Source of the DNA: Leptobacterium sp964389205
GTDB taxonomy: Bacteria > Bacteroidota > Bacteroidia > Flavobacteriales > Flavobacteriaceae
Assembly (NCBI GenBank): GCA_964389205.1
Contig: CAYMDH010000018.1
Location: 1 to 59,859, forward strand
Direction of reading: 5' to 3'
Length of the DNA stretch: 59,859 bases
Numbering within the stretch: position 1 is the first letter of the stretch; each line of letters opens with the position of its first letter. The translations under genes were made by a program, and so were the position numbers. Positions 9,114-17,399 of this stretch are shown here, piece after piece. The notes below the pieces were generated by a model. That model did no database searches. It saw only the letters and a program-made list of their open reading frames with translations, and was not told where the DNA came from.

Positions 9114-9245
9114 TTATGAATTATTAGCGTCTTTATGATTGGAATATTTTTTTCGATATAAGAAGTAAATCATATAAAAAGACACACCTAACGCAAATAA
9201 AACTATTGATATAATAATTGTAGAAATAGAAGCAGATAAATACAT
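9114..9245 (-). CDS. 43-residue single-pass membrane micro-protein
   Basis: An ATG frame of 43 codons encodes a hydrophobic stretch (residues 3-30, including SIVLFALGVSFYMIYFLY). It is followed by a positive RKK stop-transfer signal and a polar Asn/His tail, the layout of a type I/III single-span peptide. It lies 176 bp downstream of the lipoprotein at 9422 on the same strand. No family is recognised; the coding potential rests only on its clean membrane topology. Confidence 0.35.
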   Translation of the reverse strand: MYLSASISTIIISIVLFALGVSFYMIYFLYRKKYSNHKDANNS

Positions 9246-9421
9246 AACAATCAAATTTTAGAATGGTACAAACACCTTCTAAATTAGAAAAAAATAGTTA
9301 GTCATTTATAAAAAAATACTATCTAGTTATCTTCTATTAAATCTATCGTAATTATCTCTTAACTGTCCATTCAACTCTAGCTATCTAATTAGTTAATGTT
9401 TATCAAAGTTGGCTAGACAAT

Positions 9422-9883
9422 TTATTCCCCAAGGTCAAACTTTTCCAAACTATTATCCTTGATATAATAAGCCCAGTTTGGAGCACTAAACCCTAATCCA
9501 GATTCTTTGGAATTTTCGTCTGGAGTGTCAGAAGGAGGCGTACGATTTAATTTAGAGGTATCTACAAAATCTTTGTTAGAATAGTTAAAAAACACAAGAT
9601 TTTCACCTACCCGAATAAAACCATCGTTAATCTCCGATTCATAATAAGGCTGTTGCATTATTACTAACGCTTTCTTGTTATTTTTCTCAAAAAATTCAAC
9701 CCAATATATATTTGTGTCCGTTTCATTTGTTTTAAAGTTGGATATACTTTTTTCACTATATGCTATAAATTCCTCGATATTTTTCAATAAATCGTTTCGA
9801 ATAATTTTAGAGTTCACTGAATTATTGCAACCAAGAAAAATCAAGAATAGAAATAAACCAATACAAATTTTAAATCTTTCCAT
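9422..9883 (-). CDS. Small lipoprotein, candidate immunity protein
   Basis: I take the ATG at 9883 as start because it follows the upstream stop by 4 bp and gives a clean signal (MERFKICIGLFLFLIFLGCNN). An upstream ATG at 9910 would overlap the preceding gene. The lipobox FLGC predicts a lipid-anchored periplasmic protein of about 130 mature residues. It contains IYWVEFFEKNNKKALVIMQQ and ends in a region with NWAYYIKDNSLEKFDLGE. No family is recognised. Its place directly after the Rhs/JAB toxin gene, the usual immunity-gene slot, suggests it neutralises that toxin in the cell envelope; this is inference. Confidence 0.7.
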   Translation of the reverse strand: MERFKICIGLFLFLIFLGCNNSVNSKIIRNDLLKNIEEFIAYSEKSISNFKTNETDTNIYWVEFFEKNNKKALVIMQQPYYESEINDGFIRVGENLVFFNYSNKDFVDTSKLNRTPPSDTPDENSKESGLGFSAPNWAYYIKDNSLEKFDLGE

Positions 9884-9887
9884 AGTT

Positions 9888-10919
9888 TTAGTTTTTAGCC
9901 TTTTCAACAAAGTCGCTAGGTTTTTTAATTGTACCTAAATGCTCATCCCCTTTTAGAGGCCCATATCTATACAATCTACTCGATGGCGTATGATAGATAT
10001 AATAATGCAAAGATAAATTTTTTCCACTTTCACCTAACTTAGTGTGATGTCCGTACTGCCTATTCCTATCCCCAGTAGGTTTTTTTCTATTGTAGCCAGA
10101 CGCACCTGCTTGTCTAGTGTGACTATGTAAATCAAATTGAAGATTTTCAATAGTATATCCACCCGATAAACCAAGATGATAACCGTTGAATGCATAATTA
10201 TCACTTCTAGAGGTTCCTACAACATAGGAAAAATCACCATTATCTAATTTATACCCCTGAACACCGAATTCAACTTTAGAATTGTCCGAAGCAAATTTGA
10301 ATACATCTAGAGCATCACGAAGACTGCTAGTTACACCATAATCGGAACCTGTATTATCAGATGCCAAATCTTTTAGAAAACTGTCACCATCTTTTTCTAC
10401 TCTTGCTGTGGCATATTCTTGTTCGCTATTGGATTCTACTATGTTATTATTTTCATCTACTGCATATAATCTATCTACTTCATTATTATTTTCGTCATAA
10501 TACGTAGTATCATCTAACCATACTATATCACCACTTTCATTTACTCCATAGGTATCAAGCAAACCCGAGGGATCTATTCGAATAATGGGGTTATTTTGAA
10601 CAAAATTGTATGGATTTACCCATACCCTTTCATCAGCCAATGGATCAGGATTCATCCACCTAGAAACTATTTCTGGCTCTAGCGTAGCTTCAGAATATCT
10701 AACTTCTGTTACTACAAAACCCGTTATTTTGCCTGAATAAATATTAAGCAATACCGAGCCTATCTTTACAATGGAATCATTATCAAAATCTTCGATATAT
10801 TTCCCTTTACTAAGGGTGGCTATTTTGGGTTCATACCCAAATTTCTCAAAGGGGTTTGTTTGGCTGTACCCTATGGTAAAGTACATGACTAATACAAAAA
10901 GTAAATAGTATTTTTTCAT
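9888..10919 (-). CDS. Stand-alone Rhs-core protein with JAB-like toxin domain
   Basis: This 343-residue protein starts with a Sec signal (MKKYYLLFVLVMYFTIGYSQ). Residues about 85-118 are the RHS repeat-associated core end (SRWMNPDPLADERVWVNPYNF, then RIDPSGLLD), which normally caps a shell of over a thousand residues. After it comes a variable region. The C-terminal 100 residues resemble the JAB-like toxin 1 family: FDLHSHT (about 264), PTGDRNR, and LHYYIYHTPSSRLYRYGP. The HSH plus Asp arrangement suggests a metal-dependent JAMM-type hydrolase. The long Rhs cage is missing, so the protein is essentially a signal peptide, Rhs tip and toxin. It sits third in a four-gene operon, followed 4 bp later by a lipoprotein. 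Confidence 0.8.
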   Translation of the reverse strand: MKKYYLLFVLVMYFTIGYSQTNPFEKFGYEPKIATLSKGKYIEDFDNDSIVKIGSVLLNIYSGKITGFVVTEVRYSEATLEPEIVSRWMNPDPLADERVWVNPYNFVQNNPIIRIDPSGLLDTYGVNESGDIVWLDDTTYYDENNNEVDRLYAVDENNNIVESNSEQEYATARVEKDGDSFLKDLASDNTGSDYGVTSSLRDALDVFKFASDNSKVEFGVQGYKLDNGDFSYVVGTSRSDNYAFNGYHLGLSGGYTIENLQFDLHSHTRQAGASGYNRKKPTGDRNRQYGHHTKLGESGKNLSLHYYIYHTPSSRLYRYGPLKGDEHLGTIKKPSDFVEKAKN

Positions 10920-10931
10920 ATCTATTATGGT

Positions 10932-12002
10932 TTAATTGTGTTTAATATCTTTATTTTCATATTTTTCTCGTTCACGTTGCAAGCTTGTAAGCCAGTCTAA
11001 ATACATCTTTTCAGGCATTTCACGATATCCTAAATCATATATGGCTACATAATCATTTTGAAGCTTTAAAAATTCATTTCTAATTGTCTCATCCTTTTTT
11101 ACTGCATCCATCAAATCTGTGAACTTTTCATTTGCTCTTAGTTCTAAGATTTTCTTAGTTGTTTCAGCTCTTAAAATGAGTCCATTAATGTAATGAGGAT
11201 AATATTCAAGGGCGGTTTCAACACATTTTAAAATAAATGTACCATCGTTAACCTCGTTTAAACGGTTATATCCTTGTGCTAAATCGATAAGACATAAAGC
11301 CAGACTCTGCTTATTATCCAAAGCTTCCATGTATGCGCTATTCTGTATGGCTTCTAATGATATATAACCAGAAGCTTTTAACCATGCATCAATAGGAAAT
11401 ATACCAGAAGTAAGTTCGGTGTTATACCATCCCCCTTGATCTATATAATGTTTGATATAGATATGATTGGGAGCTAAAGCTAAGTGCGCATCTACCCCTA
11501 TTTCTTCGGCTACTATTTTATAGAGATACGGCAAGGAATGACAATTTCCTTTTCTATCCAACAGCAATTTAGAAACGAACATTTTAGACCAATCTCCATG
11601 CCCCCATACATCATTAAAATCATAAGAAAATGGAATATAATCGTAGATATCTCCATTGGCTGTTTGAATTGGAATCGTGTCTTTTATAACCGAAAAAATA
11701 GCAGCGTACTTTTCAACTTTTTGCTTGTCTCTTCCTGAATATAAAAGCTTTCTACTTTTTACAAGATTGTCAGCTAATAAGACTAGGCTATTTATTTGCC
11801 CATTAAAAACCGTACTATCTAAGGTGTTTTGTAGATAGGCGTTTTCTACCAAGTAAACTGCCTTTTTAAAACTTGTTTTGCAATTCCCTTCTAGCATACA
11901 GGTAATATCATTGTATGCATTTTCATAAGGATTTGATTGTGCCATCATCAAAAGAGGAAATGCAAGGGCTATTAATATGTAGTATAGTTTTTTCACTTTC
12001 AA
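10932..12002 (-). CDS. Secreted papain/transglutaminase-fold protein, paralog A
   Basis: This 356-residue exported protein has a signal peptide ending at MMAQ. The core has Cys in KGNCHSLPYLYKIVAEEIG (about residue 153), His in LAPNHIYIKH (about 177) and WYNTELTSG. This layout is reminiscent of transglutaminase-like/SirB1-type papain-fold domains, in which such Cys, His and Asp/Glu residues form the triad. The C-terminal part is helical and TPR-like, ending in EMPEKMYLDWL. It is clearly paralogous to the next upstream gene, which it overlaps by 4 bp (ATGA type), and lies 12 bp before the Rhs/JAB gene. Whether it processes the toxin, acts as a toxin itself or remodels the envelope is unknown. 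Confidence 0.7.
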   Translation of the reverse strand: MKVKKLYYILIALAFPLLMMAQSNPYENAYNDITCMLEGNCKTSFKKAVYLVENAYLQNTLDSTVFNGQINSLVLLADNLVKSRKLLYSGRDKQKVEKYAAIFSVIKDTIPIQTANGDIYDYIPFSYDFNDVWGHGDWSKMFVSKLLLDRKGNCHSLPYLYKIVAEEIGVDAHLALAPNHIYIKHYIDQGGWYNTELTSGIFPIDAWLKASGYISLEAIQNSAYMEALDNKQSLALCLIDLAQGYNRLNEVNDGTFILKCVETALEYYPHYINGLILRAETTKKILELRANEKFTDLMDAVKKDETIRNEFLKLQNDYVAIYDLGYREMPEKMYLDWLTSLQREREKYENKDIKHN

Positions 12003-13423
12003 TTTTTTAATGATTTTCCAACTTTTAAGCGAATATTGTTGTTGTCTTGTTTCTGTTTTTCATCTTTTAAAGATGCTAACCAATTTTGGTACATTTCAGG
12101 AGGCATTTCGGCATACCCTAATTCATCTACTTTATCATATTGAGACTGTCTTTCTTTAAACAAACTCATAGCTATTGGATAGTTACGGATTTTGTTAAAA
12201 TTCTCTTTTGTTATCTGCAATTCTAATAACAATAAATCTAGTTTAGTGGTAAGAAAATTAGATTTAACCAAATGCCCTTGAATGCTTTGAGGGTCAATTT
12301 GTAAAGCTCTGTCTATCACTTGACCAACAAACTCATCATATCCATATTTTTGTATGTAACCAAGTGCTAGTTCCACTAACTGACCTCCCATAAATTGCTT
12401 ATCTGTTAATGGTTGCATATAAATTTTATTTTGAATAGCCTCGGCTTTTATAAAACCAGCCTGAAAGATAAAATCATCGGTTGTAAGCATACCATTAGTA
12501 AGCTCTACATTATACCATTTACGCTTGTTATTATTGTCTTGAAATTTTACATAGGTGTGGTTAGGTGAATAAGCTAAATGTGCTTTTGCGTTAATTTCTT
12601 CTGCTAGAACCATATATAATCTTGGAAGCGAATTACATTGCCCCTTACCCGTTTCTAGTAATTTATGAACAAACATTTTAGACCAATTATCTTGCCCCAT
12701 ATAATCATCAAAATCATAGGTTAATGGTAGATGTTCTAAGTTCTTTGATTGAAGTTTTAGCGTATCTGCAAAAAACTGAAAAAGAAGAAAGTTCTTTGCA
12801 AGATTACTATTTTTGTTATAACCCAATTCGTTTAATTTTTCTCTTAAAAAATCTCCTGTTTGCTTAATGGTTTTTTCAAACTCGGAATAATCTTTTTTCC
12901 CTTCGTAATACGCATTTTCTACTATGAATACAGATTCTTTTACAGACATTCCTTTGTCAGCCGAAACAGAAAGTTTCTCGAATGCTTCTCTATAAAATTT
13001 TGCACCTTTTTCGTTCCCTTTATAGGACAACGTATAATTATTTCCATTCCCTGAAATAAACGCTCTTATATCTTTTTCAAATTCTCTTTTTCTTAGTTCT
13101 TCACTTTTTACTCTTTGTACATCAGCCAAGTGCATTTCCATCTGACTTTTATACCTTTTAAAACTCGCCATCGATGGGTGCGTATTAATAGAAGAATATG
13201 AATTAATTGTAGAATAATTAATAGTAGGGTAACTATTAGGAATCAAACTTCTTACTGGAGAGCTAATGGTAATAGAATTTGGTTTAGGAGCAGTAGGAAG
13301 TTGTACCTGAGCAGGCAATATTTTAGAAGTAAGAAACAAAATAAACAGGAGCAATAAAGTTCTAGAAAATTTACTTTTTTGCCATTTTGTTATAAGCAAA
13401 GGGGTTTTATCAATAGCTTTCAT
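11999..13423 (-). CDS. Secreted papain/transglutaminase-fold protein, paralog B
   Basis: This 474-residue protein has an N-terminal hydrophobic segment (residues 18-40, LLLLFILFLTSKILPAQ) and a Ser/Thr/Pro/Asn-rich linker (40-90). A helical region follows, then the same core as its downstream paralog: Cys in KGQCNSLPRLYMVLAEE (about 257), His in YSPNHTYVKF, and WYNVELTNG. It too ends with a helical repeat region and EMPPEMYQNWLASL. The shared blocks between paralogs show an old tandem duplication. It is the first gene of the operon, so its promoter lies in 13424-13547. Confidence 0.7.
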   Translation of the reverse strand: MKAIDKTPLLITKWQKSKFSRTLLLLFILFLTSKILPAQVQLPTAPKPNSITISSPVRSLIPNSYPTINYSTINSYSSINTHPSMASFKRYKSQMEMHLADVQRVKSEELRKREFEKDIRAFISGNGNNYTLSYKGNEKGAKFYREAFEKLSVSADKGMSVKESVFIVENAYYEGKKDYSEFEKTIKQTGDFLREKLNELGYNKNSNLAKNFLLFQFFADTLKLQSKNLEHLPLTYDFDDYMGQDNWSKMFVHKLLETGKGQCNSLPRLYMVLAEEINAKAHLAYSPNHTYVKFQDNNNKRKWYNVELTNGMLTTDDFIFQAGFIKAEAIQNKIYMQPLTDKQFMGGQLVELALGYIQKYGYDEFVGQVIDRALQIDPQSIQGHLVKSNFLTTKLDLLLLELQITKENFNKIRNYPIAMSLFKERQSQYDKVDELGYAEMPPEMYQNWLASLKDEKQKQDNNNIRLKVGKSLKN

Positions 13424-13547
13424 ATATATTCCTTTTTTTGAAAATGAAGGAACTACATTTTATTTACATATTTTTCAATTACAATAGTGAGGTATAAACT
13501 TACAAAATGAAAATAACTTTTACTTACGGGAAAACCGCAAAATTTTG

Positions 13548-13847
13548 TCAATCATTAAGAAAGTCAAGCACATTTTCTGGTTTTATATCCTTTGTTAAAT
13601 CATTTTTCTTTTTAAATAATACTTCCACATGTATCATTGATAATTTTATCCATACCCATCTAAACTCTTCTAGGGATATTTCTTTCATCATTTTAGTAAA
13701 CTCCAAATGATATTCTTTTATAATTGCTCGTTCTATATTCCCTATGTTTTGTTCATCGATGAGCCAAAAATATCGCTTCGCCCAATTAAAAAATGGGGTG
13801 TGTTTTTCTAGTATATCTTCCTTATTTTCTTTTTCTTGATGTATCAT
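13548..13847 (-). CDS. Hypothetical helical protein (99 residues)
   Basis: This acidic, aromatic-rich protein has no signal peptide. It is predicted all helical, with WAKRYFWLIDEQNIGNIER and EEFRWVWIKLSMIH as the most distinctive parts. No family is recognised. It is oriented with the toxin operon, 124 bp upstream of it, and could be a regulator or a separate small cargo gene. The opposite strand is also open but gives a Cys/Ser/Phe-rich product that looks like a shadow. Confidence 0.5.
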   Translation of the reverse strand: MIHQEKENKEDILEKHTPFFNWAKRYFWLIDEQNIGNIERAIIKEYHLEFTKMMKEISLEEFRWVWIKLSMIHVEVLFKKKNDLTKDIKPENVLDFLND

Positions 13848-14059
13848 ACCACATCTTTAATAGTGCATAGAGCAATCTTTTTCAATTGGGAGGCAATCGA
13901 AAGGATTACCCTATGCTTATTAACATTAACTAATCATTATGAAAAAAATTAATCTTATTATAAAGGCTCTCTATAACTGCTATTTTAGACCAATCTGATA
14001 TCGGTTTACACTCAATCCTTAACTTTCAATTATAAATATTTGCCTTTTATTATTATTTA

Positions 14060-14752
14060 TTACCAAGATTTAATTATAAGCAACCCATATTCATCTATGG
14101 ATATCTTTCGAGAATCACCCCATTGTTTAGTTTTTAACACTACTGCTTGGCTATTATCTTCTGTATACTTATGTACATCAAAATCAATCTTTTCCGATCT
14201 AAATAATTTTTCAAAAGATTCATCATATAATTTGCACGCTTTTTTTCCATATAGTACATACACTGCTTCCATTTGGTTAGTGGTTGTTATCGAGTTATTA
14301 TCTTTAAATACATCATAATCAAAAGATGGGTATAGAGGTTTAGGTATACTGCTATAATCATTAGGGGTAAATAGTATTCTAGATTTTAAGGCATTACTAA
14401 AAGTACCTGCACTTAAGTTTTCAAAAAGCAGTTGTACCTGAACTGCATTATTTCCTATAATATTGATACAAATAAGATCATCTTTCTTTCGTAAAAAAGG
14501 ATCTATCTTTACAGGTAAATCCCACCCTTTTAAAACCCAAATGTTAAATGTTGGATAAACAGGTAAAAACAGGGTATGTGAATAGTCTACAGCCATACAA
14601 AAAAATCCATCTCCACTAATATCAAATACAGCATATTCTTTTGATTGCATAAGCATCGTTTCTTCTGATATTGAAAATACCGTAATGCAATCCCATATAG
14701 TTAAATCTATATCTTCCATACAATCTTCAAAACAAGATGTTATTATTTTCAT
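14060..14752 (-). CDS. Hypothetical cytoplasmic protein (230 residues)
   Basis: This protein has no signal peptide or membrane span. It is beta-rich, with hydrophobic strands around FDISGDGFFCMAVDY and NIWVLKGWDLPVKIDPF and a C-terminal half rich in charged turns. I do not recognise the family. It lies in a divergent block of unknown small genes controlled from the 15186-15365 intergenic region next to an XRE regulator. Size and composition would suit an immunity or antitoxin-like protein, but nothing in the sequence proves it. Confidence 0.55.
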   Translation of the reverse strand: MKIITSCFEDCMEDIDLTIWDCITVFSISEETMLMQSKEYAVFDISGDGFFCMAVDYSHTLFLPVYPTFNIWVLKGWDLPVKIDPFLRKKDDLICINIIGNNAVQVQLLFENLSAGTFSNALKSRILFTPNDYSSIPKPLYPSFDYDVFKDNNSITTTNQMEAVYVLYGKKACKLYDESFEKLFRSEKIDFDVHKYTEDNSQAVVLKTKQWGDSRKISIDEYGLLIIKSW

Positions 14753-14921
14753 AGATAAAATTGTTTACATTTATAATTATTGGTTTGCATACCTTCCATT
14801 TTAATCTGTAATAGATTAGTAATGAAACCAAAGGGTTTTCATATAGCATCATACCTGTTATAAAACATAGTAGGTATAAGTAGGTTGATAAAAGGGTAAC
14901 AAGTGGGGCTTGTTCTATCAT
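14727..14921 (-). CDS. Doubtful small membrane ORF
   Basis: A 64-codon frame overlaps the start of the gene at 14752 by 26 bp. The N-terminal half is hydrophobic (LSTYLYLLCFITGMMLYENPLVSLLIYY), which would suit one or two membrane spans, and the tail is Asn/Ile-rich. No family is recognised, and it may be chance. It is listed because it fills the space between two same-strand genes. Confidence 0.25.
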   Translation of the reverse strand: MIEQAPLVTLLSTYLYLLCFITGMMLYENPLVSLLIYYRLKWKVCKPIIINVNNFIYENNNILF

Positions 14922-14936
14922 ATAATTTTGTGTTAA

Positions 14937-15185
14937 TTAATCTATTTTTTCATCTTCATTTTTAATATGACTAGTTTTTATTAATGCCCTTTCTTTAAGA
15001 AACTCATAGATATTTATAATTTCTCCATCTGGAAATTTTCTATTCTTAAATTTATATTTATATAATGCATCTTTCCCTAGCCTTAACTCTTTCTCTATTC
15101 TTCTCTTTATTATATAGGGATATAAATTGGAAACCCATGTTTCTACAATCTCCCTCATAATTTCTATTCTTACTATGTCACTCAT
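14937..15185 (-). CDS. Small hypothetical protein divergent from XRE regulator
   Basis: This 82-residue charged helical protein has YIIKRRIEKELRLGKDALYKYKF in its centre, a helix-turn-helix-like spacing with many basic residues. It could bind DNA. It is first in a minus-strand series (15185 to 14060) and shares a 180-bp divergent regulatory region with the XRE gene. This arrangement is typical of repressor-controlled accessory genes. Confidence 0.5.
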   Translation of the reverse strand: MSDIVRIEIMREIVETWVSNLYPYIIKRRIEKELRLGKDALYKYKFKNRKFPDGEIINIYEFLKERALIKTSHIKNEDEKID

Positions 15186-15305
15186 TTAAATTTTCTACTA
15201 TTAAAAATATCTTTTATAGGAGGGAATCTTTATAGATATCTTATACGTATTCTACTTTATATTTAAATATGTACTTTTACTAAGTACCACAGTATAAATA
15301 TACGC

Positions 15306-15351
15306 ATTTTATGTGCTTTTGCAAATTTTTTTACAAAAAAATACATAAAAT
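15306..15351. promoter_or_regulatory. Inverted repeat, putative XRE operator
   Basis: ATTTTATGT (15306-15314) and ACATAAAAT (15343-15351) are exact reverse complements 28 bases apart, and the right half ends 14 bp before the XRE start codon. Position in the divergent promoter region suggests an operator for the adjacent XRE protein; this is inferred. Confidence 0.4.
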
Positions 15352-15365
15352 ATGAAATAATAGAA

Positions 15366-15755
15366 ATGCAACCAGAAGAATTTAAACGTATTAGAAAAAA
15401 TGCTGGCATGAATCAAGTCGCGTTAGCGACTTATGTCAACAAAAGCAAGAGAACTATTCAAAGTTATGAAGCTGGAAATTTTGATATTCCTGTAGAAGTG
15501 ATTAAGAAAATGATTGAACTGGATTCTGACAATGAAACTATCTATAGAAAAAAGAAAAAGTCAACTGTATTTATGGATGTTTCTAAATTAAATCGCATTT
15601 CTTTGAGAGATGCATTAGAATTCTGCTTGGCGCATAAAGATTTATTTTTAGAAGAACCAGAGATAAAATTTTTGTTAGAGAAAGAGAAGGACGCAGGAAA
15701 AATTGAAGTAATGGAAAAGCATATTATTTTAAGAAATGAAAAAAAGAGAAAATAA
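15366..15755 (+). CDS. XRE-family HTH transcriptional regulator
   Basis: This 129-residue protein has an N-terminal HTH_3/XRE domain (residues 3-55): FKRIRKNAGMNQVALATYVN, then KRTIQSYEAGNFDIPVEV. This is the usual two-helix read-out with the conserved Gln and Ser-Tyr-Glu. The C-terminal part is helical, perhaps for dimerisation. It is divergent from the small gene at 15185 and convergent with the gene ending at 15758, two bases away. It probably represses its own promoter and the divergent block through the inverted repeat upstream. Confidence 0.85.
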   Translation: MQPEEFKRIRKNAGMNQVALATYVNKSKRTIQSYEAGNFDIPVEVIKKMIELDSDNETIYRKKKKSTVFMDVSKLNRISLRDALEFCLAHKDLFLEEPEIKFLLEKEKDAGKIEVMEKHIILRNEKKRK

Positions 15756-15757
15756 CT

Positions 15758-16066
15758 TTAATTGATTTTTTTGGTGATGAGTAATCGATTAATTTCTTCC
15801 TTCTCAAAGAAAATACCAAATTCTTGTAATACTAGTATTCGATTTAAATTTTGAATATGTTTTTTTTGATTTAATCCTTTTTGAATTTCTTTTTTATTAA
15901 AATTTGTACTAAACTTTGAAAAATCAGCTTTGATTGTAAACATCGATTGAGTATCATAATTATTAATCAAATTTATATACTGATCAATTGCCGAAAGCGT
16001 ATCAATTCTATTGTTTTTTATATCCTTTATCAAGGATTTCATCTCAGAATCAAAATGTTTTTTCAT
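15758..16066 (-). CDS. Hypothetical helical protein (102 residues)
   Basis: This is a charged, Lys/Asn/Gln-rich protein predicted wholly helical, without signal peptide or membrane span. No family is recognised. It begins 7 bp after the stop of the membrane protein at 16074 and is probably the last gene of a three-gene operon (16965 to 15758) with a small lipoprotein and the membrane protein. Confidence 0.5.
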   Translation of the reverse strand: MKKHFDSEMKSLIKDIKNNRIDTLSAIDQYINLINNYDTQSMFTIKADFSKFSTNFNKKEIQKGLNQKKHIQNLNRILVLQEFGIFFEKEEINRLLITKKIN

Positions 16067-16073
16067 AGTAGTT

Positions 16074-16877
16074 TTACTTAACAGATTCTTCCCTAACTTT
16101 TTGTTTTAATAACTCAAGAGCATATTTGGCATTATGAATAAATTCTTGATTTTTTATTTTAGACTTCTGTATGGTATTGAAAATCCAATTAATTATTAAA
16201 TAAGTAGTTATTCCTGAAACAATAGCAATAACACTTAATAAAATTAAGTAAGCCCAATAATGCATATCATTACCTTTGTAAAATACCCAAGTAGTATAAA
16301 ATGCACAAATAATCAGAAAGTTGCAAGTAATTAAATTAAACGCCTTTAAAAGATTTTTTGATTTATCTTTAATTCTAATAGAAACTATTAATGATAAAAT
16401 GCAGATAAATAGTATAATTTGCATACTTAACTGAAACGAAAAAATGTTGTAGCTATCAAAGCCAAATACTCTGTGTTTAGATTGTACCTTTTTTATCTCT
16501 TTAAAAAGTTCTGAAGCCTCTTCCTCGTATTTTAAAAACTGCATCTCTAAATTAGAAGACATTGAAAAAAATTCTTCTTTAGATAATTTACCCGATTTAT
16601 AACTATTAATTAATGGAAAAGCAGCATTAGAAGAATTATTTCTTAATCTTTTAGCTTCTCTTTGAATCTTAGTAGTATTTTGAAGTTCAATAGGAATAGT
16701 TTCATAAAATGTATGATGAAAAACCGCAGTCCAAAGAACTACGGTTAACAACAATCCGATAAAAAGATATTTATGTCTTTTATAAATTATCGTCTTCGGG
16801 ATCAAAATTTCCCCCTCCTCCTGTTGATCCCTGAGATCCTTTTCCTGATGCTGATTTTTCAATTTCGTAAAGCTCAT
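16074..16877 (-). CDS. Four-span membrane protein of unknown function
   Basis: This 267-residue protein has a membrane span at about 34-52 (YLFIGLLLTVVLWTAVF), a helical extracytoplasmic domain (55-145) and three further spans (about 148-165, 180-200, 208-230), followed by a cytoplasmic helix. The span-domain-span layout recalls sensors or channel-like effectors, but no family is recognised. The first 33 codons overlap the end of the upstream small lipoprotein gene by 98 bp in another frame. Either both are read or this protein starts later at a non-ATG codon. Confidence 0.6.
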   Translation of the reverse strand: MSFTKLKNQHQEKDLRDQQEEGEILIPKTIIYKRHKYLFIGLLLTVVLWTAVFHHTFYETIPIELQNTTKIQREAKRLRNNSSNAAFPLINSYKSGKLSKEEFFSMSSNLEMQFLKYEEEASELFKEIKKVQSKHRVFGFDSYNIFSFQLSMQIILFICILSLIVSIRIKDKSKNLLKAFNLITCNFLIICAFYTTWVFYKGNDMHYWAYLILLSVIAIVSGITTYLIINWIFNTIQKSKIKNQEFIHNAKYALELLKQKVREESVK

Positions 16878-16965
16878 CGTCTGTACTATTTGGTGAACAA
16901 CTCACCATCATTGATATGGATAAAAGTAAAAAAAGAATTGAGAATAGAAATGACTTGGTTTTCAT
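16780..16965 (-). CDS. Small lipoprotein (61 residues)
   Basis: A clear lipoprotein signal (MKTKSFLFSILFLLLSISMMVSCSP) has Cys at residue 23. The mature part of about 39 residues is acidic at both ends with a Gly/Ser run in the middle. It is the first gene of the 16965-15758 operon. The signal is convincing; the function is unknown. It overlaps the next gene by 98 bp. Confidence 0.6.
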   Translation of the reverse strand: MKTKSFLFSILFLLLSISMMVSCSPNSTDDELYEIEKSASGKGSQGSTGGGGNFDPEDDNL

Positions 16966-17399
16966 AATGAAAATTTTAAAAATTAAGTTAGTTTAAAAAA
17001 ATAAAATTGACATGTAATCAATTGATTTACAGATTAAAACTACTTAATAATTGTTAAAAATAATAGAGTAAATCTCAACTATTTTAATCCTATTTTTGCC
17101 CGTTTTTTAGCTAAAACTATGATGTAAGTAGGGAAGCAATTCCCTGATTTTTAGCTAAAAAAGTCTATTTTAAAAAGTAAGTGTTAAAAATTAGCTTAAA
17201 ATGCCATAAATTAAGATACTAAAACCACTTTTTAACTATGGCAAAACCGTAATTTCATATGTTTGTTTTGATTAGAAAAAATAGATTTACAAATTTATTT
17301 AATTATTGCATTTAAGAACTCGGTTTTAATGAATCATATATACTCATAAATAACTCTTTTAAAATCTTCACAAGTGTTAAAAATAGCTCCTTCATAATT
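16966..17399. promoter_or_regulatory. 434-bp noncoding region with nested palindromes
   Basis: There is no credible gene. TTTTTAGCTAAAA occurs twice as a direct copy (17104-17116 and 17148-17160), each with the palindromic core TTAGCTAA. Between them AGGGAA (17130-17135) and TTCCCT (17140-17145) form a short hairpin. The pattern is symmetric and suggests a protein-binding site or structured DNA, possibly regulating the lipoprotein operon or serving as a transfer or replication site. Confidence 0.4.

Noticed and set aside
13507..13710. Plus-strand 67-codon ORF opposite the gene at 13548-13847
   Set aside because: The minus-strand frame is longer, fits the operon direction and has a more protein-like composition.
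14040..14318. Plus-strand 92-codon ORF opposite the 230-residue gene
   Set aside because: It is an antisense shadow with Ser/Tyr/Leu-rich composition.
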